From contig CM055112.1 in assembly GCA_029204225.1 (NCBI GenBank), forward strand, positions 21,454,578 to 21,518,577: 64,000 bases of DNA, in the 5' to 3' direction. Of this stretch, positions 47,901 to 60,534 are shown piece by piece. Under the pieces are notes generated by a model, which did no database searches, was not told the DNA's origin, and saw only the letters and a list, made by a program, of their open reading frames with translations. This DNA is from Diphasiastrum complanatum (Eukaryota; Streptophyta; Lycopodiopsida; Lycopodiales; Lycopodiaceae). Made by a program: the position numbers and the translations under genes. Within the stretch, counting starts at the first letter, position 1; every line of letters begins with the position of its first letter.

Positions 47901-50900
47901 CTTACTAGTATATGTATGAAGCTTCAGGCCTGATTCATGTTAGTGGCCTCAAAGATTTGTCAATGTCGACATAAATGTACCTTCTCGCTTTTGATTATTA
48001 AAGACGATTGTATTCTTGGTTTCACCTCCATGCTGGGTCCATGTGGATGAGCTCTTGTGCTTGTCACTATGCTAATGGGCTGAGTTGGCTCTGACTTTTC
48101 TCTTTGGATTCGTTGGTTCGTATGTTGATTTTGTTGGTCATGGAAAAGACTCATGATTTGTAAATTTTTGGGTTAATGTGCTGGAATAGTTTTGCGCTAT
48201 CTCTATGGAGCTCATGTTGGCGTGGTGTTGGAGGTGGTGCTCGTGTTGGATGTCCAATTTTGGGTTAGCCTCCTAGGACACTCGTCTCGTGGTGTTAGTG
48301 CTGGCTTGCATGTCGGCCTTTGTGTGCTGAAGGCTAGTTTGTAGTGGTTAAACGTAGGAAGTTAAGTCTATTGTCCCACCTCCCCTTGAGACCTTGATGT
48401 TGACAATACATTATTATTGCAAAATCAGTCTCCATATTTGCATCCTTAACTTCTTGTTGAAGAAAGTCAAAGGAAAATGATTTTGCAAACCAATGGAATA
48501 TAAAGAGCTCGAGGTTCATGACATGGTAGTCGATAATAAAAGCACCTATAGTTCTTTGAGCTGAGCTTGGGGTAGAAAGCTAAACTGAACCTGTTCAAAT
48601 CAGAATAAATTTAAGGCAACATTAATCTACATTCGTGTGGTCCTATTCAAAAAGGATATCTTCAAAGATGAGTTGAAAGGCAGTAACTTTGACCATGACC
48701 ACATGAGTTGTGACGCATTAGGTTTGAACATGACCATTCAAGCTATAGTGCAATAGCTTTGAACATCACCACATGCTGTGTTTGAGAAGATCTCTGTAGT
48801 CTGCCAATCACTTTGAGAAGGATGATAACAGATGGATAAAAGTCATGATTATTTTGTTTGCAAAGACTCATGTGGGATGTTCGAAGATGAGTTGGAAGGC
48901 AGTAACTTTGACATGGTTGTGACGCATTAGGTTTGAACATGAGCATTCAAGCTATGGTGCAATAGCTTTGAACATCACCACATGCTGTGTTTGAGAAGAT
49001 CTCTGTAGTCTGCCAATCACTTTGAGAAGGATGATAACAGATGGATAAAAGTCATGATTATTTTGTTTGCAAAGACTCATGTGGGATGTTCGAAGATGAG
49101 TTGGAAGGCAGTAACTTTGACATGGTTGTGACGCATTAGGTTTGAACATGAGCATTCAAGCTATGGTGCAATAGCTTTGAACATCACCACATGCTGTGTT
49201 TGAGAAGATCTCTGTAGTCTGCCAATCACTTTGAGAAGGATGATAACAGATGGATAAAAGTCATGATTATTTTGTTTGCAAAGACTCATGTGGGATTCGT
49301 ATAAAGATAAGACAAGTTGCATATTCATCTAACACTTCCAATAGGCTGATGAGCTGACCGTGTGTATAACACGAGAGATTCTTGTGAAGTTCAAGACAAT
49401 CTAGACTATGTGCCAAAATATAAGAAAGAGTGGATTTTGCAAGGACAAGTTGGTATGTCTTTGAGTGATATAGCCCTCAAAGGAAACATCTGTTCCCTGG
49501 TGGGCTATCCAAGGACGCAGCCAAAGCTGTCATGAGAAGGTGAATGTGTAGCAAGAGCTGATCAAGGACCTCTCAAACACTATTTTCGGCAGTGCATATC
49601 GTAGTGAAGACATTCGAGATCCTATACCTCAACCTATGAAGGGTGATTTATGGTGTGTATTAGTGAAGTCAAGTGCAAGAAAAGGTATGACACATAGTTT
49701 TGGGAAGTTAAGAGTTGGTTCATCAACTGATAAAGCATCATATGCTGTCACCGCAATTTGGACATTGAATTGTGACCCCCAAATCGCTCGGGGGTCACGA
49801 TTCGTGATTCGGAATTTTTTTTTTTTGTAAATATATTCAATATGGGTATCAGTAGATGAGAAAATGCATTTCCGGTAGTTTCAGCCTACTTTCAGGTTCA
49901 ATTTCAGCATATTATAGGTCCAATTCTAGTACATTTCAGGTCAAAGGATTAAGAGTAAATGTGTTTCTGGTAGTTTCAGCCTACTTTCAGGTTCTGTTTC
50001 AGCATATTATAGGTCCAATTCCAGTACATTTCAGGTCAAAAAATTTGCGAGAAGCAAATTTTTTTTTTCTTTTTTCGCGATTTGCTGAACCGAATCGCGA
50101 ATTGCGATTCAGTGCATCTATATTATGCACTTTAATTTGTAAGGAACTTTTTGTTGATACCCATCTCTCAGGTCTTTGAAAGTCAAGAAAGGTCTCAGCA
50201 AATCATTCAAGAGTGTCAATTTGTTATAGCTATATAGGCTGATAAAAAACTCTATGAATTAGCAGTTATATTGCAGATGTATTGATTGGTAAACATCGTC
50301 TATTATTAGTGACGGTAAAAATGAGGTCATTTGTTTTAAGTGATTGAAGGAGTTTTATCTACATGATGGGAAACTTGCGAAATTGATTAGATGTTGTGAG
50401 TCATACTTGTTCACAAATTTCCGTGAACTCAAAATCTTAACTTTTTTTTCCTTTTTCCTTTTTCGACCTTTTTTCTTCTTGTTTGTCCATGTATGTTGGT
50501 CAAATTGAACTATAGACCTTGAGGGAAGAGAGGGGCTGTCAAACAACAGGCCACATTTTGGCAGTCCTCCTTTGATAGATTTTTTTTTCAAACAGCAAGT
50601 TCATTAAAGATTTGGAGTTTCAGGTTTCTGATTAAAAAGCTCTGAAGTAAGACTCCTTTGATTGGACTGTTTAGTTTCCGTGTTTGTACAGGTTAGACAG
50701 GCTGTCCTTGGATCACAAGGAGTTGCAGCGCAAAGATCAGGAATTTCCTTTCTTGAATCTCTGGTATGCAGGCCTCTGGTGAATTTATAAATTTATGGTT
50801 TAAAAGTACAAGTTTCTAGAAATGGGTAAAAGGAGATGTTTCTCTGAATGCATTTATGCGGGAGATCTCGTGCATCTGCACTCTGCTTCTCATGAGTAGG

Positions 50901-53900
50901 AGATAAAACTGAATGTGAAGGAGCAACAGATAAATGTCTACATGGGCCCTTTGGCAGACAAGGAACTTGCTCTTGTTGTACCCCAAAAAGTTTAAGTGAA
51001 GATTGTAGAGTCAAAAAGAAGTTTGTGGTGCAGGTTTCTGAATTTTCACCTTCCACTGCCAGTGTGATGGGACTTCCTGCTGAGTTTCATGAACACTGTA
51101 GAGCTTCTTTGGAGTTGGATTACCTGCAGGTATTTTCTCAATGCTAATTGTTTTTCAGGTGAATATTCTCCTTGTATTAACAGTGCGAGCCTGGTCGTGA
51201 CATCATGTTGTGTACAGATTTTCAGACGAATCACTAGAATATGCACTTGTGGTTTCACTTCAGATCTTACTTGTTGACGTTTGTTGTCTTTAAATGCACC
51301 ATTCGATTCATGACAGCAATTCTACTCCTGGGCACAAGATGCAGCTGTGTCAGCGGCCGGCAAAGCACTTCAAGGCTTGGGAAATTTTCATGAAGTCAAT
51401 GTCTGTGCCTGTGCTTTGCGTCTTATGTCCCAAATACTAAATTGGGAGTTTCAAGGTACTCTTATCCGTGGAGCAGGTGGAATCATTGTAGTTGGCAAGA
51501 ACAGGGCTAGCTCTTTCTCGAGTTACATCAATCGTGAAAGCGTTCCTGGGAAGCGCTCTGGAGATCATATCTCGCCAGTCCAGGTACTATGGTTTGTAGA
51601 TCTTCAAATTCTTAAGAAGCATCAAACTTTAAAGGTTCACTGGAAGAAAAAGTGCCCGAACTTTGTTTGTGCCTTTTTTTATAAATTTCTAGTTTTCAAA
51701 AATACTGAAAAATTTCCTCGAGTTTTTCTTTGATTATTTTAAGTAAATAACAGAGTGCTATAGTTTTGCTATTTGGCTATCCGGTGAAGTAGGCTTTTTT
51801 CAAAAAAATGATTGTAATGCCAGTCTTACATTTGTTTTTGGGTTGTGGCATGATGGCTCAGCCAGGACCAGCCTGGCATGATCTTCTATTGTCGCCTCAG
51901 CGAGTAGCATGGGTTTTGGATCTTTACTCTCATATACGTCAGCAAGGTTTTGGAGGTGCCAATTGGATGGATGACCCTCTTGCTGTGTCAGCACGTCAGT
52001 TGGTTATACAACTTTGTTCTTTGGGTGGCAATATATTTCCTACAGGTATGGTAGCAAGGCAGTAAGTCTAGCAAGAGTGTGTCTAATGCTATTGTAGATT
52101 GTTGTTTGTGAAGCCACAGAAATGGAGTGAAGCACTTCAAGTTTCCTGCTTTAATTGTTCTGGGAAATTTCAAGAAGCTGTTCTGATCACAAGCATACGA
52201 TCAAGCATTAACTTTTTCCTTTTGATCCCAGTAGTCGTGTTTACCTGCATCTTTCTAGGAAACCATTTATGGGACCACTATCTATTCTATATAAAGCCTG
52301 TAATAAGAAATATGCCTCAATAGAAAACCGTTGATCAACCTTATCTCACCTTGATCCCAGTAGTCGTGTTACCTGCATCTTTCTAGGAAACCATTTATGG
52401 GACCACGATCTATTCTATATTTAAGCCTGTAATAGGAAATATGCCTCAATAGAAAACCGTTGATCAACCTTATCTCACTTGCTTTGTTTGCATTTGGAAA
52501 GCAGCAAAATTTTGTAGTAAGTTTCCTTCTGTTTCTCATTGATTTGGATTCTTCTTTATATGTACAATATCATAGTTCCCATGAACTGTCCACAGTTCAC
52601 CACGGTTCTTGGAACCGTATGGTTCATAAAGTTTGGTTCCAAGAATCGTGGGGAACCGTGGGTTTATTAATTAATTAATTAATTGATTTTTTTTTACTTC
52701 CCACCCCCAGAAAGCTGCAGTGAAGCACAAATCTCAGAATTGTGACTTGCGATTTGTTGCAAGTATGATACATAGTACATACGTACTGAAAAATGAAAAA
52801 AAAAAACCATTTGAAAACTGATTTTTGCCTTTGAAACCAAATTTTTTTAAGTTTTAGGAAAATTTGTGAACAGTAAGAACCAATCATGACAGTTAAATAG
52901 AAAAAAAGCAAAAGAAGATGCCGGTCCCATTCTTGTACTTTGCCAGCTTCCCTAAACACTGAAACTAGGGTTGTACAGTCCATCATATAATTTGGACATA
53001 AAATCAGTTTTCCGGCAGTTTCACTGGCTTTTTGGCAATTTCACTGGCATCTTATAATATAGTTTCACTGGCTTTCCTGGTTTTCTAAGCAGTGTTAATA
53101 TGGCTTCATAAGAACCATAAAAAATTTCATGATACTAGGCTTTCCTGAACACTGAAACTAGGGTTCGACAGTCCATAAAAAGTTTGGACGTATTTCTAGG
53201 GTTCCACAGTCCCATCAATTATGGCACTACGCTTTTTTGCACTGATACTGGAATTTTAAGTGGAAGGCTCGAAAAAACTGGAGCCAGAGGGATTAATGGT
53301 CACGTAGATCTTTCTAAGAGAATAGATTAACAAAGTGATCAGGAAGGACATCAAAAGGGACATGGAGCACCGCTTATTGAGAGAGATTGACAATTTGTTA
53401 CTTCCATGGTATCTAGACATGGGACTCTCATAGTAATTGCCACATAATTGAAATTTGTATGTGTTCAACAATGTTCGTGCATGTATAATGTATACCTAAG
53501 TTTGAACTCTATTTCGTGAGGAAATTGTGTAGAATATAGACTCCAATTCTTATCATGGACAAACCTGATATGAAGACAAATCTTAACCTATTAACGCCCT
53601 TCTATGCCCTATATGTTGCAAATAAACGTTATAAAACATTGTCTATGTAGAGGCATCCGGTTGTCCTTTGATGTTCGATCTCTTATGGGGATTAGACATG
53701 TGTTGCCTTGATAATACAAGAGATGTTGGACCTTAGACTAGTGACCATTGGCAGTGACATACTTACCGAGGCCCCTCTTAGGTTTCATATCACATCCTTT
53801 TTCTCCATACTGCGTTCTAGAGCAGAGTAGAATTCTGACTCAAATTCGAAGTATGATGCAGATATCGTCACTGGGCTCCCTTGTAGAAGTCTCTAGGCGA

Positions 53901-56900
53901 TGGCTCATATTGAGACCCGCAACACAACAAGCTTAATCGACACATCCCTGCTTTCAGACATGCTCTGCGCCACATACACATTGGACCACATTTTTCAGGT
54001 CGATCATCCCTGATGACGTACGAGTAGAGATGATTATCATACATGCTGGTCGGTTATGTCCTATTTTCTATTTTCTATCCTCCATGGCATATGTTAGAGT
54101 CCAGTTACGACTCTATCATGACCTTGGCACGGCCGGTCACCAGAGGGCTTGAGGCCAAGTATTGGCAAGGGCCGGTGATCGAGGAGGACATCTGTCCCAA
54201 GTTGGGACCGGTGTGTCACGAGCAGTGACCCGGTGTGGCCGCCTGGCCTGACAAGTTGTCAGAGATGCGGTGTGTCTTGACCGTCGACCCTAGCCGTCAA
54301 TGACGAGATGCTAGCCGGCAAGTAGTCGGGGTGACCAAGAGGGTCACAGGTCTTTGGCGGGGCATGGGGTTGGTACCCTATGAGTCACTCAGTATTCACA
54401 GGTCACAGGGTCTAGGCATGCCAAGTGGACTGATCACTCACAGGTGGATGCCATGTGCCAGTTGACGGGAATAGCAGGTAGAAGGACTCAAGGAGGGGGT
54501 GCCTATGGTTGGGAGGTTCATTCTACACACCGGCTTCTAGGATTCACGAGCTTGGAGAGACTGGCTTGTGACAACATATTACTGTTGTTTTGAGCTAGAT
54601 AAAGTTAGCACATGATATTGTTCTCAGTATTGAATATTAATATATATTTATCCATCATGGAGATAGACTGCACTTCCACAAATGAAAAAAGTTGTATGTT
54701 CTCTATGTATTTAATATGTACCTATAGAAATTATAACGAACTTTCTTTCTCCATTTGTATAAGTTGTGGAACAAATGTTGCAGAAATTCAGATGCCAGTA
54801 ATTCTTGTGGAAAGTCTTGTTTATGCTTTTTTTGACACTTTTCTAGTTGGCAATTGAATGTGAGAATTTCTTCAAATGCCACAGAAAACTTCTTCAAAAA
54901 TTCATTAGTTTGGCACAATTACATTCTTTATTTTATACTCATAGAATAAATTTTTCTGTAAAAATGCAGATGGTGCTACGACTCAGGAACTCCATTTGCA
55001 ACGTTTATTGTTGGGTATAGCATGTTGGCTTGATCCTCCAGAAGTGATTACTCATACAATACAGTCAAGTTCGAGCGAAAGGTAGCTAACAATCTCCTTA
55101 TGTTTTTTGAAAGAAGCCTTTGGCCTGAAAATTGTCATTGTAGTTGTAGTTCAAATTAGTTTTTCTGATAATGTGAAACACGTGCACAACCACAATAAGT
55201 CAGACAATTTTAACTTAGCAGTTCCTTTGGCTTGAACATTACGTTTTTACTTGGCAGTGAGGTGCTTGATGGTTGCCGGGCCCTTCTGTCAATTGCTAGC
55301 TTGAGTTCTCCATCTTCTTTTGATCAGCTTCTAAAGCCTGTTCCCAGGTATTTGAAATTTACCGAAAGGCATTTGAAACATCACATTTCTGCACTCTGTA
55401 TTCTTGGTCAGTGCTTGCTTATATTTATTTATTCTTAGTTGAGAAGCAGACTTGTAGAGCATATACCATGTGGATTCTGAAGGCAATGTTCTTTTTAAGG
55501 CCTTCAAATCATTGAATACCCATAAAACCTTGTAAGCATGTACAGCTAGTTTTGCTTTTTACAAGAACATGGTATGACATCATGATGTATGAATGACATA
55601 ACGTGTACATAATAAAAACATAACAACCCTGCAATACAACTTGAGCTAGATCCATTATCACTTTTTCGGGAGAGACTTCATGATGGCGACATTTTACTTG
55701 AATATTGTCCTACGGAGGATAATATTGCGGACCTCTTCACTAAGGCGTTGCCTAGAGTCAGATTTGAAGCTTTATGGTGGAGATTGATTGATAACTAGAT
55801 CTTGGTGACTTGACTCTTGCTTTCCTACAGTATCAGATTCGACCATCCTTGTAGATAACACATCTACCTGTCCTTTTAGCTTCTTGGAAGGCTTTATGCC
55901 TTTCCTCAACCTGTATGTACGTAAGATCATCGTCCACATATATTTGAGAACCATGTAGCTTGGCTCTACAACGCAAAGTATCACGACGACTCTCTAAGGA
56001 TGTAAAAGGGATGATGAGGGTAGCATCATCTTTGGTTGTTCTCCATGCTGAATCTATATCTCTATTGTGATGCCCAAGTGTAGTTTCAAGGAAACCTTTT
56101 GCTTATTCAAGAGCATTTTGGGTGTTTGCGATGCCCCTTACTCGAACATTGTATGGTTTTTGCTCCCTAGATCTCTCTCTTCTGAAAGAGTAGCTGAAAT
56201 GACTGAAGAAATAGGGGCACTTGGTTTGTTACCTTTTTTGATAATTGCTGCCGAAGAAAGGGTTTCCTCCTGCTGCTTCTCGATTTTGTCCTCCAATTCT
56301 TTGAGTTTGTGCGATGGTGGTGTAGCAAGAAGAGGCTGGGACTTGAATTCTTTTCTCAGAAGATCTATTTCTTGTTGCAGCTTGTTGGCTTCTTTGAGAG
56401 CAGACGTCTTAGTTCTTACCATGTGTAATTCTGTCTTCATACCTTGAAAATTCTGTAATAGCACACTCAGGCAAGGTTGCATTCAAACGATTCAAACGTC
56501 CACGTTTGAAACGTTTGAATGAAAGTTTCAAACGTTTGAAACAAAATCCTATATTTTTTTTCTGATTTTTTTGCAAGTTTTTAAGCAACTAATGCTAATT
56601 TAAGTGTTGGAACCTTAAACATAATATGAAAGTAGTTGAATAAGCATGTTTAACAATTAAAAGCATTCAATGTAGACACTAAACAACAATATGTACAAAT
56701 TACAATGAAATTAGTTGGATATATGAAGGAATAACAAGAGTGCACCATCATCAACAAGTGCATAAAAACCATCCATAACCATCCATCCTCAAAAAAAGTT
56801 TGGTTCAAAATGAAAATCAAGTCAACTAGTTACATGCTATTGGAAAATGGCCACTCGCTAGTGGCTAGCAACTACCAAACTAAGTATGATAAAATCATAA

Positions 56901-59900
56901 AACATGTAGTAAATCCAACGACGTCAAGTGTTATGACAACATCAGCATCCTCAGCAATGTTAGCATCGTCCTGTAAATCAACATCTTCCTCATCCTCATC
57001 AAGATCCTCTGGGTAAACAAGAACAGATGAAGAAGCATGAGAGGAAGTGGAAGCCATGCCCGTCTGGGTAATACCCTGTATCTCCAAGCCCTCTTCTATG
57101 TCGGCTCTCTCAGCCTCCACCACCAGCAATCGGTCCTCCTCTTGCTCCTCCTCGATTTGTTGCAAAGTTAGATCCATCTTCTCAAACCCTCGTGCCTTGA
57201 TCTTATCAAGGACACGAAGATTGAAATGCACAAAGACCAACATGTCAAGGGTGGATGGCTTCAACCTATTTCTCCTCTTGGTATGAATCAAGGAGAAGGT
57301 ACTCCAATTTCTCTCATAAGGAGAGGCCGTTCTTCCCTAGCTAAGTATCCTGATTGCCAACCTTTGCAACTCAGGTGTGGAGGCTCCAAAGGACTCCCAC
57401 CAGCGCACACCCGTCTGCCTCTGAGATGCCAAGTGTGCCACTGACCGACCAAATGTCCCTTGCCCATTCCTGTACATGTCCATTTGATTTAACAATGTTT
57501 CTTCATATGCTGAATTTCCACTCGAGTATCTATCAACAACTAATTTCCATCCCTTGTCAACCTCGACATCTGACTCTTGCCCCATATCCAACCACTGTGG
57601 ATGCAAAGCGAATGCTGCAGCATGTAAAGGAGAATGCATCATGTCCCATCTCTCAAGGCAAAGGCTCTCTATTAGACGTATTCGATCGGCATCAAAAGAG
57701 GTACATGACCGTATTCCCTCAACCATCCGGTCCATCAGCTCATAGACAAATCCCATGGTGGCTCCCTCTCTATCAACAACTCGTAACAACTTAAGGATGG
57801 GCTTGCATAGTCTCACAATATTCTCTGCCTCCTCCCAAAATAATGGACCAAGTATTGTGCGCTCAATGTCTCTCCCTACCTCAGTTGATGCGGACTTCAA
57901 GTTATGCCACTCCTCATGGACCACCAACCGCCTAAGGGCAACTTTTACTCGCAAGAGATTTGCAAGCACAATGTAGATGTAGCCAAAGCGTGTTTGAGCC
58001 GGCTTCAAAAGCTCATGTTTGCTCACTTTTCGAAAAACACCTAGCACCCTCTGATGACCTGTGATGAAAGTCACTATTTTCCGTGCCTTTTGCAAAACAG
58101 GAGCTACCCAATCTAGTGCTCTAATGTCCTCAAACAGCAAATCCAGACAATGGCAAGTGCAACGTGTGAAAAAAATCTTCGGATACTCCTCTAGCATCTC
58201 ACCAGCACGCAAACAATTGTTGGCATTATCCATTACAACTTGTACCACATTGTGCTCTCCTACCTTGCCAATGATTTCTTTTAAATGTTCATAGATACAC
58301 AAGCCTGATTTTTCCAAACCACTAGCATCCACACTGCATAAAAAGATGGAACCATAGATACTAGTAGCAACAAAGTTAATGATAGGTCGTCTACGTGTGT
58401 CAGACCAACCATCACACACAATCATGCACCCATATTTTACCCACTTATCCTTTACCATTTGCAACTCCCTCGTAAGCAATTTTGTCTCCTCTCGCAGCTC
58501 TTTCACCCTAATAGCCTCATAAGAAGGGGCTTTCACCGAACCACCAACCTCTCCTGCAGTTCTCAACATATCTTGAAAATATCTGCTCTTGACTACATTG
58601 AAAAAAATTGCATTTGCATAAAAAAATTTCCTGCAAGCAATCCGAAAATTGTTTCTCTTTTCTAAGGCCCATGCAGCTGTCAAATCAGCACTATTTGCAG
58701 CTCGACCTCTCTTACGTGTAGGCCCTGTAGAAGCATCCACGGATTGACTATTCTCCATCTCATGAACTTGGTCCTCATTGCTACTGGCATCTGGATATTG
58801 CAATCTCAATGCTTGCACCACGTTGACAGGTGCTTTCTCACATTTATCCACTCCACATCCCCCTGTCCCAAGCAAATGTGACAAAATTCGTTGAGGCCCC
58901 CCTTGATAATGATGTTCACAATAACGACATTTCATCCGTTTCATGCCTCCACCACACTTCCCTTGCTTACCAGCTTCCCCAATGATCAAAACATTCTCCC
59001 ACACATTAGACTTTCGCTTAGGCATTCTGAAAATTGACAAAATTGTGAGGTTCAGATCTGAAAATTGTGCAAAAAGCCCAAAACCTGCAACTGCTCTTCA
59101 CAACAAATCTGGCCAAGCAGATAGTGATGTGAATGGCTACAGTCTAGAAGACTGCCTCCAAATCTCAGCTGAATCTGATCAGTAACAAAAGAGAACTGAT
59201 TGATTCTTTGAAGTGGCCTCAAAACCAATTTTTTTGCACCCGCTCTTCTCAACCAAGCTTCAAAACTCTGATCTGATGCTCTTAATCACTCCAGCATGGT
59301 CCCAAACCCCTGCTTACAAGAAATGTTGGTAAACTATGGAGTGGAGAGCAAGCTTCTATCACTGCCAAGAAATGGAGGAGGGCGCATTTCTTCTCTGCGA
59401 TGGAGGAGCAGTTAGTGAAGGAGTTATGAGGCGTGGTTGAGCTGTCCCAGCCTCGTGGTAGCTTAGTGTAGGTCGTTTTTTAGGTAGATGGGCCCTAGGA
59501 CCCCATTTGGAGGGGTTGGGCCCAAAATTTTTTTGGCTTCCAAAACTCTGCGTTTGAAACGTGTTTGAATCAGCATTCAAACGCGTTTGAATGCAACCAT
59601 GCACTCAGGTTAGAGGCAAGATAGGACTCCATTGACTTTGTGGGAGTGTAGGGTTCTTGAGAATAAGAGCTACGGGGAGTTATTGGATTGACGGGCAAAG
59701 AAGAAGAGGAAAAAGCAAATGAAGAAGAGGAAGGAGAGATAGGAAATGAGGAAGATAGAGCAGAAGGAGAAGATGAAGAAGAAGAAGAGGAGCATGAGGA
59801 AGAAGGTGGGGGAGTTGAGGATGAGGATGAAGAAAAGAATGAGACAGCAGGGGGGGCAGAAAGGGTGGAGGGAAACATCCTTCCCTTCGAAGTGCATTGT

Positions 59901-60437
59901 GAATTAACCATCACAGGTGGTACAGATTCACAATTGCCAATGGCTCCATGACAGGTGGTACAGATTCACAATTGCCAATGGCTCCATGTAGATGCCAACG
60001 ATTTCAGGTTGCCAGATCAGCGAGTTGACTGCTGCATAGATCTTCCATGGGTAGTCAAGACCGTGCTCAGGTAGATCGCTCAGGCTGGAGGTAGTGTTGA
60101 CAGTCAGGATGTCCGCTCAGGCTGGAGGTAGCGTTGACAGTCAGGATGTCTGCTCAGGCAGGTTTTCGCTCAGGTTGACAAAAACTGACTCACAACGCAC
60201 AAGGAGAAATTCGACCAAGGAATGCAGCTAAGATCGCCACAAAGAGCCAGCCAGGTTCAGTGCTGCGATGTAGAGATAGCTTGTGCATGTGCAGCTGCGA
60301 TCATCACAAAGAGCCAACCAGGTTCAATGCTGCGATGCAGAGATAACTTGTGTAGATCTGCAGGAGAGAGCTGCAAAAGAAGAGATAGCTTGTGCGGGAG
60401 GCAAGAGGAGCAGGAGCGATGGAGAGGTAAGAGGAGC

Positions 60438-60534
<97 letters not shown>

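Noticed and set aside
48743-49155. Two identical 67-codon ORFs on the minus strand
   Set aside because: They are the same stretch of the 209-bp tandem repeat read twice.
59688-59951. Plus-strand Glu-rich ORF of 87 codons
   Set aside because: It is the complement of the Ser-rich N-terminus of the minus-strand ORF1-like gene, which has the better case because its frame continues across the hAT site.
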